64,000 nucleotides of DNA from Emiliania huxleyi CCMP1516 (Eukaryota; Haptophyta; Isochrysidales; Noelaerhabdaceae). This document shows positions 13,713 through 23,823 of this stretch, piece by piece. The notes beneath the pieces are model-generated. The model made no database searches, was not told the DNA's origin, and saw only the letters and a list, made by a program, of their open reading frames with translations. The DNA lies in the NCBI RefSeq assembly GCF_000372725.1, contig NW_005198244.1, forward strand, positions 1,553,841 through 1,617,840, given 5' to 3'. Numbering within the stretch: the first letter of the stretch is position 1; the number at the start of each line of letters is the position of its first letter. Position numbers and translations under genes: made by a program.

Positions 13713-14007
13713 TAAATGTTTTCAAAAATCTCTCTCTCTAAATGTAAAACAAGAAGAAAAATCGCCCGCGGCCGCGAACGGATTAGAAAATGTTCGCTAT
13801 TTCTTGGGCTATCACCACATCAGCGCTTTGATCCCAATCACGACACATGTGTGACTCGCCTAGTGTGGAGACGCCGTGTACCGTGGGGCCTTGTCTCCAT
13901 TTATCGGAGGCACGCTCGCGCTGAGCAGCATTTCTTGGACTACGTTCGGCACGTTCGGCGTGGCTCACCCTCCATGCCGTGAACAGGCGCTTTATCCACC
14001 TCGTGAA
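13713..14007. repeat. Remnant of a dispersed repeat also present near 33.4 kb
   Basis: Positions 13955-14000 (GTGGCTCACCCTCCATGCCG and onward) recur, reverse-complemented, at about 33381-33426. The homology stops where the MITE begins at 14008, so the MITE appears to have inserted into this older repeat. The segment before 13955 has CT-rich sequence and no gene. Confidence 0.6.
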
Positions 14008-14483
14008 CTACCGTCGGGTACTTATTTTAAGACGAGGTAAACAGCAATAGATCCGGCCCTCAAGCGGCCTAATCGATACCCAGCCCTCACGGAATTGGTC
14101 CCTCGTTGTACAGCAATCGATCCTTCACAGTGCCCGTCCTGCCAACTTGCCGAGAATCGGTCCCCCAGGTCACCTGTGGCGCGAAGCTGATGTCTCCCGC
14201 CCTCGGCGCGCCCAACGCGCAGCGGCGGCAGACCACCCTCCGGTTCGAGGGGCGCCTGGGGCTGAGCGGGCTGCCTCCGCCAGAGTTTGGCTCGCCCACC
14301 GGCGGGCTGTCACCCTGCCACGGGTCGCAAGCCCTCTGCCGGCCGGAGCGCAGGCTGCGCGGGCTTCCAGCAATTGGTCCCTTGGCAAGCGCGAATCGGT
14401 CCCCCTGGCTCCAGGAACTGATCCGGCACTGCACCCGGATCTATTGCTGTTTACCTCGTCTTAAAATAAGTACCCGACGGTAG
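14008..14483. mobile_element. MITE with perfect 49-bp terminal inverted repeats
   Basis: Arms 14008-14056 and 14435-14483 are perfect inverted repeats beginning CTACCGTCGGGTACTTATTT. The 378-bp interior has no transposase. It contains several scattered copies of a motif like GAATCGGTCCC (near 14093, 14111, 14153, 14372, 14392, 14413). No clear target duplication longer than 2-3 bp is visible. The non-autonomous class is inferred from structure; the superfamily is not determined. Confidence 0.85.
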
Positions 14484-14607
14484 GAGGCGCGGAGTGATTT
14501 CTTGGGCTACCACCTTGGCTCGCCCCTCGGTCCTCTCGTCCTCCTCCGCCGCCGCCGCCGGCCTCTGCTCCCTCTCCTCTCCTCTCGCCGCTAGCCCTCG
14601 CCCGGCC

Positions 14608-16155
14608 ATGGCCGCCATCTTCGGTAGCTTGCACAACGGCAGCCTTCCTTGGATCCACGACCGCTCCATCTTCACCGGCAACGCCACAGACATTGCGTGC
14701 GCACCGGATGCGCCACACTCTGGTCCGGGCCTGCTGCTCATGTACGGCACGGGCGGTGGGTGCCTGCTCAGCTTCCTCATGTGGGTGCTGTCGGGTCTGG
14801 GCGAGACGGCGAGCGGCACCAAGCCGATAGAGACCAACCACGTCGGCGCCTTCATCCTGATCCCGCCCTTTTATTTGGCGCTGGGCGCCATCATCGGCTG
14901 GAGAGTGGTCGACTGCACGCTCGGCTGCAGCGCGTGGGCGTCGTCTGCGCCGTCCATCTCCTTCTTCACCGCCAACATCCAGCGCGAGGGGTACATGATG
15001 CTCTTCATGACCCTCACGCTCACCGCGCTCATCTTCTTCAAGCGGATCGACAAGATGGCGCGCAGGAGGTACGTCGACGCCGCGAAGGGCGACGCGCACC
15101 CGTGGAGCCGCTCCTCGCTGGTGGGCGAGTGGCTGATGCGGTGCGGCTTCGTCCTCACCACCATCACGGGCATCATGCCCTCCCTCGCCTCCAACTGCCA
15201 CCTGCAGCCCGCCTCGCGCTACGAGCGCTGCTGGGAGGAGGAGATGTCCAACCCGCACGGTGAGGCGCTGCCTGCTCCCTGCCGAGACACCGTCTAGACC
15301 GTTACAACTCATAGGCACAGCCCTCCCTTCGCCTCTCTGTGGCATCACACTGCCGCCGCCGCCGCCGGCTCGCCGCCGCCGCCGCCGTTCTCACCCAGCT
15401 CTCCGGCGATGCCTGCAGGCGCCGGGGTCGCGGCCGGCATCTTCCTCACTTTCTGCGGCTACCAGTTGCGAGCCATCGGACCGATCGCGATGCACAGCGG
15501 CGTCGAGGGCGCCTCGGCCTACGCCTACTACACCCTCGTCGTCTCCGAGCTCGCCTTCCTCTGCATGCCCGCCTCGCTAGATGCGCCGGCACACGCCCCT
15601 AGTGCTCCGGCTGCACTCCAGCGAGCGCTCGAGACCGACACGCGCTCGCACACTCTCTTCATCTCCCACCGCAGTTGGTTGCCCCCGCCAGCGCGCAGAG
15701 GACACGCCTCACCTCCCCCCCGGCTCTCCCGACGCAGGCTCGTCTTCTTCGCCTGCTGGCTGCACTTTCTCTACGCCGGCGGCCCAAACCCGCGGACGGT
15801 CGACGTCTGCCTGCTGCACACGACGCAGAGCGCCTGCACGGGCGAGGATCTGCCGCCGCAGCAGCAGCGGTGGGCCGACCAGCGGCCGGGAGGGTGGCAG
15901 TGCCGCTGGGACCCCGACACCGACTACTACCGCTACCCGTGCACGCGCCACGACTGCGACGCCGGAGGCCGGCTCGAGGGCAACAAGTACTCGGTCATCT
16001 TCGAGTACTTGGGCTTCCTCTACTGGTGCGTCGCGTGCGCGGGGATGAACGAGGCGATCGACGTGATGGACGACGTGCCGGCCACCCGCGCCGTCGCGCA
16101 GCGGAAGCGCGAGATGACGCGGCTCGCGGCGGCGGGCGACGCGGCGCTTCTCTAA
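14608..16155 (+). CDS. Multispanning membrane protein, possibly FRAG1/DRAM/Sfk1-like
   Basis: At least three exons. The ATG at 14608 has a good context (GGCCATGGCC). Exon 1 runs to 15259 and joins 15419 in phase (NPH-G-AGVAAGIF), a GT-AG intron. Exon 2 ends near 15575 and exon 3 starts near 15741; the second donor is not resolved. About seven or eight hydrophobic segments are visible (e.g. LLLMYGTGGGCLLSFLMWVL, GAFILIPPFYLALGAIIGW, YMMLFMTLTLTALIFF, GVAAGIFLTFCGYQL, VFFACWLHFLY, YLGFLYWCVACAGM). The C-terminal half has a Cys-rich loop between two spans. Topology and a luminal PSISFF motif loosely recall the FRAG1/DRAM/Sfk1 family, but I would not rely on that. The MITE ends 125 bp before the start codon. 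Confidence 0.65.
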
Positions 16156-16563
16156 GCGTCGCGGTTTAGGCCCGGGCCTGCACCCCCTCACTCTCCCAGG
16201 CCCATTTGTTTGAGCACGCGTGTTGCACACATACGGTGGTCACAGATTGTGCGCATGGAGCATGTGGCGGCTAATCCGTGTGCTGCTAGATTAAATTCAT
16301 AATTTATGCATTATGGTAGAGGCCGGTAGTAGCCGGAAGAGGCATGGCGGAATGGCGCCGCCGCCGCGCGCGCGGCCGCACGCGCACCCCGCACGTGCAC
16401 AAAAGGAAAAATCTCCCATGGTTTCTCCCCGAGGACCGGCAGAGGCGAGAGTTTCTCGGACGAACGAGCGGACGCGCAGAGCAGAGCTGACACGCACGTG
16501 CAGAGCACGGCCGAGTGTCATAGATTTTACCGCGATGACACCAATCTCTCCAAAGCCACTCTC

Positions 16564-17034
16564 TCACTCCTGATCAAGTCTCCTGCCGATCCTCCAGCTG
16601 TGCCACCGCCGGCCGTTGAGCCAGCCTCTGTGCGGCCTGAGAGGTGCCACGAGACTGTGCAACTTGGATCCGATTCGACCGTACAGCTTTGACGGTGGAC
16701 ATGAGAAGGACTCGATGGCCACGCCGTCTTGAATGATGTGGACGTGTGGGAGAAAGGCGATGCCGCACGACTTGAAGTGCGCCTTTGTGCTGCTCTCGTA
16801 GAGCTGCTCGTGCCACTCTACCTCTTCGTACATTGCCGCCATCCGCTCGAAGAGCGGCCGGGCAATCTTGCAGGCAGCGCACGTCTCTGAGGAGAACTCG
16901 ACGATGGCGATGCGTCCCGTGCTTCGTGTGGCCTCACGCAGCGAGTGGTAGCCCGCGTCACTCGTGATCGGCTTGACCGACAGGAGGGCGCTCGCTGAGG
17001 GCGGGAACGCCAGCAGAAGCACGAATGAAGTCAT
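16564..17034 (-). CDS. Thioredoxin-like protein with N-terminal leader and atypical CAAC active site
   Basis: About 156 codons. The start at 17032-17034 is chosen because a hydrophobic leader follows directly (MTSFVLLLAFPPSASALLSV); the frame stays open upstream only through repeat sequence. The fold shows the beta strand IAIVEFSSE, the redox motif TCAACK in place of WCGPC, the helix PLFERMAAMYEEVEW, and the cis-proline region FLPHVHIIQDG. Both cysteines are kept, so disulfide exchange is plausible, but the Trp, Gly and Pro are replaced. The leader implies ER targeting, with secretory or complex-plastid delivery possible. It resembles the plant atypical (ACHT-type) thioredoxins in having a changed dipeptide. 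A dispersed repeat lies immediately upstream at 17100-17225. Confidence 0.75.
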   Translation of the reverse strand: MTSFVLLLAFPPSASALLSVKPITSDAGYHSLREATRSTGRIAIVEFSSETCAACKIARPLFERMAAMYEEVEWHEQLYESSTKAHFKSCGIAFLPHVHIIQDGVAIESFSCPPSKLYGRIGSKLHSLVAPLRPHRGWLNGRRWHSWRIGRRLDQE

Positions 17035-17099
17035 TGGCGGACCGATAGTTTCTTTGGACTCACGGAGGATTGCTAACCAAAGAAAAATAGAGGGAGTGC

Positions 17100-17225
17100 T
17101 CCAAGGGATGGGGAGGACGGCACGCCGCCACCACACAGGGATTTTAAGGAGAGGGGTGTGATGCGCTAGCCGTCGCCCACCCTTGGGCGTCCGCCTCTTC
17201 CTATCTCTCTTCGCAGTCTCTCGCC
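17100..17225 (-). repeat. Dispersed about 120-150-bp repeat, copy A
   Basis: Reverse complement matches 33850-33995 and 32940-33090 over motifs such as ATAGGAAGAGGC, GACGCCCAAGGGTGGGCGAC, AAAATCCCTGTGTGGTGGCG and CCGTCCTCCC. It ends about 65 bp upstream of the thioredoxin start codon, so it probably forms part of that gene's promoter or 5' UTR. Confidence 0.75.
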
Positions 17226-17307
17226 GAGTCTCTCTGTTGTGCGAGGCGTGAACCGCGCCAAGGCGCCATTCGCTCTCACCTGGCAACCCTGTCTGCACGT
17301 CTCGCGC

Positions 17308-17770
17308 GCGCGTGAACAGGGCTCCAGGCCCCAAATGACGTGTGAGTATTAGAGGTGTTTGGTATTGCTAAAAATCTCTATTCTCTCTCTCTCTCTCTCC
17401 GATTCTCGCTGCAACCTTCATTCATGCCACCTGGCGGTCGTCCCACTCTCGTCGTTCTCTCTCTTGTCGCTTCTTCCTCTGTCGCGTCGCTCTCCTCTGC
17501 CTCGTTCTGCGACAGCGCCGCCGCCTGCCGCTCCCTTGCTCTCGGCTCTCGCGGCTTCTTTCGCCTTTCGGCGCAACTCTGCCCTCCTCGCGGCATATTT
17601 TGGCCCCTCGAGTTTATCGAGCTCTCCTCGCGCAAGGACGACTCTTCTGACGCCCACTCCGATCATTTCTTCATTTGTCGCCAACCAAGCAAACAAAAAC
17701 ACAGGGCTCCCGGCCCCAAATTACGTGTGAGTGTTAGAGTTGTTTGGTATTGCTAAAAATCTCTCTCTCT
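17308..17770. repeat. Element bounded by about 70-bp direct repeats and carrying a conserved ORF fragment
   Basis: The blocks 17308-17385 and 17698-17770 (GGCCCCAAAT, ACGTGTGAGT, TTGGTATTGCTAAAAATCTC) are direct repeats about 390 bp apart, like miniature LTRs. Between them the minus strand encodes LARGELDKLEGP followed by YAARRAELRR, which recurs on the plus strand at about 33630-33710. The boundaries and class are uncertain; it may be a solo-fragment (TRIM-like) retroelement. Confidence 0.5.
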
Positions 17771-17973
17771 CTCCAACCAAGTCATATCGTTGTTCAGGTC
17801 CAAGAGGAGAGAGAAAGAAACTCTCTAGGTGCTACCCGTCGCCCACCCTAACCCCTAACCCGTCTGCCTCTTTCTATCTCAACCTTCCCTCAGAAAGAAA
17901 AAAGAGGCCCTAATATATATATGACGCCGTGCGCACTTCGCGACAGACACGACACCAGACACGACACCAAGCG

Positions 17974-19756
17974 ATGTTGAATAACTCGCTCGGCTGTCCC
18001 CTCCAGGGCGGCCGCACCCTCCGATCGTCCCTGCTGCTCGAGGACGGCCGGCCACAGGAATGCGCGCGGCCCGTCCTCCGTGACGTCGCGTCCTCGTCTC
18101 TCACCGCCGTCGCGACCTTCTCTGCGGGAGGCCGGTCGCTGCGCAGTGGCAAGGCTGCTTTTCGGCAGCTGGACGAACTCGGCAAGCTCTTCTCGGATCA
18201 CAGCGCATCCCTGGGCGGTCCTCGCATGCTTCTGGTCGGCAAGGGCACCCGGTGCGGCGTCCTCACCTCGCTGCGACACCACCTGCGTGCCGGCCGGGCG
18301 CACTGCATCGAAGGACCGAACGTGGGCGCGCGCGAGACGCACACCATCTGGCGCTTCTGCTTCGACTTTTACCGCCACCTGCCGCGCATCGCCCTCTTCG
18401 TGCAGGCCCTTCGACGCACCGTTACCCATGTCTCAGCCGCAGCGCCCGCGCTCACACCCGCAGTGGCCCTGCCTGCAGGACGACCCGCAGCTGCAAGTGC
18501 TCAAGCGGACGCTCGAGCAGCACGCCTTCTCCGCAGTCGGCTGGGCGCGCACCCTCGAGGCCAGCTTCGAGTCGCGAAAGGCGCGCCCGAAAGCACCGAC
18601 GCGCTCTCAACACCCCTCGCGCATGGTGCCTCTCCCTCGACCACCTTTCTTCTCCATCGCCCTCCCAGGTCGCCGACCCCGCCGCCGCGGCCACGCCGTG
18701 GCTGCCTGCCGGCTGCGGCTGCGTCCCGGTCCGCGAGCCATTTGGCGCTCGCTCGTACGGCGGCTACCGGCCGCTCCACTGGTGGCTCGCCTCCTTCCTC
18801 CGCCCGTTTGCAAACGGCTCCGCGGCGATGCCCACGGCGCTGCACTGGCCGGCGATGGCGCAGTTTGCGATGCCGCGCGCGGCCATCCGCGGCCGGTGAG
18901 AGCGTCGCCCACGGGAGTAGCGAAGGGGCCCAGCCCCGATCCTTGCGTGCCGGCGCGTCCGCGACGCGACCTTGGACACGCGCCCCTCCGGCCTTGGACA
19001 CGCGCCCCTCCGGCCTTCGACACGCGCCCCTCCGGCAGGACACGAGGCTGGATCGAGCTCAACGTCCACCTCTCCGAGGTGCCCGCCCCGCTCGCCCGCA
19101 ACATCGCCCGCTTGCCCGGCATGAGCGACGACGGCCACCGGCGCAACGCAAAGTGGGCCAACTTCGGGCCAATGGTAGTGCACCTCGGCCCCGCACCCCG
19201 CCGCGCCGCCACACCAAAGGGCGGCGCATGCCTAAAAGCACGTTGTGCTACCGGCTACGCGGACAGCCGCGCCGGCATCAACGGGATGGACTTTGCGCAG
19301 CTGAGCGAGCGCTCCTGGTTCCAGGCGCCTCGCCCCTCACACCCTCCGCGCTCCGCTCACTGCCAACGCCCCACGCCCTGGCCCCACTCTCCTCACCGCC
19401 CCCGCAACTCCCTCCCACCCCCGCCCAACCCCGCCCCACCCCGCCAGGCCTTCGACCCCGCCCTCCCCGAGGCGCTGCCGCGGCACCGAGAGTGCTTCGA
19501 GCCCGCCGCCCTCGCGCTCGGCCCCGTCCGCTGCGCCGCCGCCGCCTGCCCCTTCACACCGCCAACGCCGGGCGGCTACAGCGGCGGCTGCGCGGCCAGC
19601 GACCAGGCCGGGCGGACGAGCCCCCCCTCCGAAGAGTGGTGGCCGACGCTGCTGCGCGAACCACGGCGCCGGTGCCAGGGCGGCGTGGCTGGCTGCCTCG
19701 TCGGGCCAGACGACGGGAGCGCCGCGTGGGCGCGAGACCCGCAACGAACGGTTTGA
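17974..19756 (+). CDS. DUF3431-like protein (multi-exon)
   Basis: Conserved block near 18315-18405: GPNVGARETHTIWRFCFDFY followed by RHLPRIALFVQ, the NxGxE...YxxLP...FxQ pattern of DUF3431. It continues after an intron with DDPQLQVL, then after a second intron with the Gly/Cys/Trp-rich stretch and HWPAMAQFAM (near 18840-18870), another family hallmark. Exons fixed by frame and phase: ...18405, 18479-18580, 18669-18895, 19039-19324, 19448-19756. Three of these four introns use GC donors (18406, 18581, 19325) and one uses GT (18896). The first coding segment from 17974 is in the same frame but not conserved, so the start is tentative. The family is uncharacterised and sometimes placed near glycosyltransferases; I assign no activity. 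Confidence 0.65.
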
Positions 19757-20195
19757 CTTTTTTGGAGAGCCTTCACGTTGCAGAAAACTTGTTATTCACT
19801 TCTACGTAAGGCATGGACCTTTCTGACCGCACTGTCTCCGGGCGTGTCGACTGTCGTCCTCCAGAGAGAGATTTTAGCAATGCCAAAGCGGTCCAAACAA
19901 CTCTATCTCTACCACGTTTCCGTGTCCCGGGCGTGGAGATGCGAGGGTCGCCCCCCCTTGCCCCACCACCTTGTGTGTGTGGAGACGTTTACCTTAGTCC
20001 TTACCTTACCTTACCACGTTTATCGTTTTTTGACTTTTTGTTTTTTGTCTTCCTTTGTACCAAGAGCAAGACTACCGCATACCACGATCTTCCATGGGCC
20101 ATGGCAGGCATGTTCGTCGAGTCGTTGTTAATGAGCGCAATGAGCGAAGGAAAAAAACAGACGGCGGACTGTTCTACGAAAGAGCACAGCTAACG

Positions 20196-21394
20196 ATGTC
20201 AGCTCGCTGCTGCATTTTCGCGGTGTTGATCGGCGCCGATGCCGCGGTTTCTCTGCGGCTTGCTCAGCCGGGGCTGCGAGCGCCCCGCCTCGCCTCGCCG
20301 CTGCGGATGATGTCCGGAGACGATTTTTACTTTGGCGAATCCGACGTCAAGGTTTCTGCGTCAACGACGGAAGCGGTGGAGGTGCCGCTCAGCCCCGCGT
20401 GGGATCGGTCCTCTGCCGCCGCGCCCGCCTCTGCTGCCGCGGGCGCATCGGACCCCGCGCTCCCACTCGTCCATCGGCCCCGCTCGGGGCGGCCGCTCTC
20501 GCCCGCGCCTCACGGCTCTCGCCCCGCGCCGTGACGTCGTCCCGCTCTGAGGCTGGCCGCGTCCGCCCGGCGCAGGAGGAGGAGCGCGAGCTGACGGAGA
20601 AGGAGAAGGAGATTGCACGGCTGCGCGCGGCGGAGGTCTTCATGCGCAAGGAGAATGGCGACGCCTCGTGCACTGTCTGCGGGTACAAATACAAAATGGT
20701 GCGCCGCGCGCATGCACACGCGCGCCCTCCGCCCCCGCAAGCGGCACCCGCCGCCTGCCCGATGCCACCTCGCACCCACGGTGCGCATCGGCGGCACGGC
20801 GGAGGCGGCACAGCATGCGAAGGTCTCTGATGGGCCGGCCACCAGAGATGTGGGGCATCGGCACAGATACGGACCACACACAGCGCGGGCTGCTCCAGCC
20901 CCCGTGCACACGCCTCCTGTCTACCGTACCACCAGTGCCGCTCTCCGCCACCGCCACACCCCCACCCCCACGGCCTCGACCCCCCGCCTTTGCCTCGCAG
21001 GCCACCGGCGCGGGCATGACCGCGCCGCCCAGCACGCCCTTCGACCTGCTCGGCGACTCGTGGACCTGCCCGCAGTGCAAGTCGCCAAAGGCGTTCTTCA
21101 CGCCAGACACGGTCGAGATTGCAGGCCTGGAGGACACCCAGTCGCGCAGGACTGTGAACTCAACAGCTCTTGACGCGTTAATAGATTGAGATCGCCGGCT
21201 TTGAGGACAACCAATCGTACGGCTTTGGGACAAACACGTGGACAGAGTCGCAAAAGTCGAACGCAATCTTCGGCGGGTGAGCGGAGAGACCCTTTCCCCT
21301 CCCACGCCTCCACCCCGCCCGCCCACCCCTTTCCAATGCCGCCAGGCTCTTCTTCTTCTTCCTGCTGCTCCTGTCTGGGTACGCTCTCAACTGA
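20196..21394 (+). CDS. Membrane-anchored rubredoxin, plastid type (multi-exon)
   Basis: A small electron carrier binding one iron through four Cys; homologues in algae and cyanobacteria act at the thylakoid in photosystem II biogenesis. The start at 20196 gives a hydrophobic leader ([20 protein letters not shown]) followed by a transit-like region. Exon 2 starts at 20573 after a CGCAG acceptor, and a charged helix leads to the first Cys pair CTVCGYKY. Intron 20699-21000 joins M to [20 protein letters not shown] and then WTCPQC, the second pair. The next intron (about 21111-21180) leads to [17 protein letters not shown], and the last exon (about 21347-21394) encodes the tail anchor [15 protein letters not shown] and the stop. 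This order, with the conserved GFGTN segment and C-terminal span, matches plastid rubredoxins. The second-last intron contains a decayed copy of the following exon's start. Confidence 0.85.
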
Positions 21395-21538
21395 GCGGCA
21401 GCCTCGCCTCGCATGCGACGTGGCTGCTCCCTTGCAGAGATTGTGTGTCCCTTGCATGTCCTTTTGCGTCCGGCCGCTGCCGGTACTATGCTGCGCGCCG
21501 TCTCGAGAGGTGGGAGGCGTCGCGTGATGAGTCCGTGA

Positions 21539-21640
21539 CGTGGGGCGCCAGACCCCACGCCCCTTGCAATGTGGCGGATCTGTGTGTTCTTCCGGTGGTA
21601 GTAGGTGTAGCAGGGTTGCTCTCTTTGCGAAGAGCAACCC
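21539..21640 (+). promoter_or_regulatory. Two hairpins upstream of PDX1
   Basis: CGTGGGG (21539-21545) pairs with CCCCACG (21553-21559), and GGGTTGCTCT (21613-21622) pairs perfectly with AGAGCAACCC (21631-21640) around an 8-nt loop. Both lie within 170 bp of the PDX1 start, probably in promoter or 5' UTR. No known riboswitch consensus is matched, so a regulatory role is only a possibility. Confidence 0.4.
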
Positions 21641-21707
21641 CCACACAGTCCACCAAAAAACAAACCCGGTCGCGTCCCGGGGGGTGCGACGTGAGCTCTC
21701 ATCAACA

Positions 21708-23118
21708 ATGGCGGCCTCCACTGGAACCTTCGCCGTCAAGGCTGGCATGGCCCAAATGCTCAAGGGCGGCGTCATCATGGACGTCGTCAACGTTGAGCAG
21801 GCTCGCATCGCCGAGGAGGCGGGCGCCTGCGCCGTCATGGCGCTCGAGCGCGTCCCGGCCGACATCCGGAAGGACGGTGAACCACTCTCCTCCCTGCTCC
21901 CATCAGCTCCCGCCCACCTGCTCTCGCTTACACATGCTCCTCTCTCCTCGCACCCGACGCCAGCGCCCGCTCCCTTCTCTACGACATCGCTTCATGCCGT
22001 GCCATGCAGGCGGTGTCGCGCGCATGTCGGACCCCAAGATGATCAAGGAGATCAAGGCGGCGGTGACCATCCCGGTGATGGCCAAGTCGCGGATCGGTCA
22101 CTTCGTGGAGTGCCAGATCCTCCAGGAGATCGGCGCCGACTACATCGACGAGTCGGAGGTGCTCACGATGGCGGACGAGGACAACCACACAAACAAGCAC
22201 AAGTTCACGGTGCCCTTCGTGTGCGGGTGCCGCAACCTGGGCGAGGCGCTGCGCCGCGTGGCGGAGGGCGCCGCCATGATCCGCACCAAGGGCGAGGCGG
22301 GCACCGGCAATGTGGTCGAGGCGCCTTGCCCTCTCCCTCTCCTCTGCGCCCTCGCCTCACCCTCGCCCTCGCCCTCGCCCTTGCCCTCGCCCTGCCTCGC
22401 CCCCCCCTTCCGGGACGCACGACTGAGACCCCCCCCACACACCCACACACAGGCGGTGCGGCACGCGCGCACCCTCCTCCGCGAGATCAAGAAGGTCCCG
22501 CCATGGTTGAGGACCCGGCCGAGGAGCCGGAGCCCTCCCGGAAGCTTCTCGGAACCCTCCCCGTAGGTCCAGTCGATGGACGAGGACGAGCTCTACACGT
22601 ACGCGAAGGAGATTGGCGCGCCGCACCACCTCCTCAAGCAGACCGCCGAGGTTGGCCGCTTGCCCGTCGTCAACTTCGCGGCGGGCGGCGTCGCGACGCC
22701 TGCCGACGCCGCGCTGATGATGCAGCTCGGTGCGCGGCGCCGCTGCCAGCCAGCCAGCCTGCCAGCCTGCCTGCCAGCCTGCCTGCCTGTCCCTGCCTGC
22801 CGACCCTCGCGTGCCCGGCCCCGTGCGGGACTTGGCTCAGGGCCTCCCCCCGACCCCTCCGCAGGCATGGACGGCGTCTTTGTCGGCTCCGGCATCTTCA
22901 AGTCGGACAACCCCGCCAAGCGCGCGCGCGCCATCGTCGAGGCGGTGGCAAACTACAACGACCCGAAGGTGCTCGCGCGCGTGTCGGAGGACCTCGGCGC
23001 TCCGATGGTCGGCATCAACTGCGAGGACATGACCGTCAGCTACGCGGCGCGCGAGGGCGGCAACAACGCCGCCGCGCCCGCCGCCGCCAACGGCAAGTCG
23101 CCCCACGGCACCTGGTGA
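21708..23118 (+). CDS. PDX1: Pyridoxal 5'-phosphate synthase, PDX1/PdxS subunit
   Basis: Catalytic TIM-barrel subunit of the DXP-independent vitamin B6 pathway: it makes PLP from ribose 5-phosphate, glyceraldehyde 3-phosphate and ammonia delivered by PDX2. Five exons: 21708-21876, 22020-22320, 22453-22494, 22567-22739, 22865-23118. Conserved blocks are all present: [121 protein letters not shown] and [11 protein letters not shown]. Intron 2 (22321-22452) must use a GC donor, because a GT choice would delete the invariant VVE. Family length is normal (about 310 aa), with a short Ala/Asn-rich C-terminal tail. No leader, so cytosolic as in plants. Confidence 0.97.
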
Positions 23119-23823
23119 GGGGCGGAAAAAAAAGGAGGGCGGAGCGCGGGAGCATCGTTGCTCTTCCCTCCCTCCCGCCCTCCTTTTCTCCGACCTTCTA
23201 GCGCGCGTCCGCGATAAGTACTAAGACGTATGAGAGCCAGAGGCTGCAGAGCGAGATGTGTATGTTGAGTGTGCACTTGATGGGATGAGCCACGGCGCGC
23301 GAGCGTGGCGCGTGCCGGCGTCCACTCTGTACGCCGGAATGTTATCTATTACAAATCGTCTTGCGCGGCCCGGCGGGCGCAAGCTCGAAGCTGCGACGCG
23401 TGGCACGGACCACGGTGCGAGCAGCAGGTGTGCACACTCCAGTCTCCACACATACGTCAGTACGACGACTCTCGAGCTCTGGACAACTGCGAACTGGAGC
23501 GTGGAGGGTCGTCTGAGTACTGAGATAGATTAGCTCACGACCTCACGGCCCTCAGCTCACGTCGGCCGCGCGGACCCCATGCCCCCCAGCGAGACCCCCG
23601 CGCCCAAGCTAGTGCTAGAGGGGGCTAGAGCGTAGTCCGTAGAGGGCGGGCGGCAACGAAGGCCAAGCGGCCGGGCAAGCCCCCCCATCGCCCATGGCCA
23701 CCCCCCGGAACGGCGGACTCCAAGAAGCACACACAGACACTGCGAGGGGCGCCCTTCACACAATATCACACACCCACAGATACAAGAAGAGGGAAGGGGC
23801 CAGGGCGAGCGGCACGGCGGGTA
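23119..23823. other. Intergenic, no gene seen
   Basis: Between convergent PDX1 (+) and the ankyrin gene (-). Short frames only; no repeat or RNA recognised. It contains the 3' flanks of both genes. Confidence 0.4.

Noticed and set aside
17845-17862. Telomere-like CCCTAACCCCTAACCC
   Set aside because: Only two to three units inside a dispersed repeat copy; too short to call an interstitial telomere.
21525-21562. Hammerhead-ribozyme-like string (TGATGAGTCCGTGACG)
   Set aside because: The resemblance covers only the first core block; the obligatory GAAA block and stem arrangement are missing.
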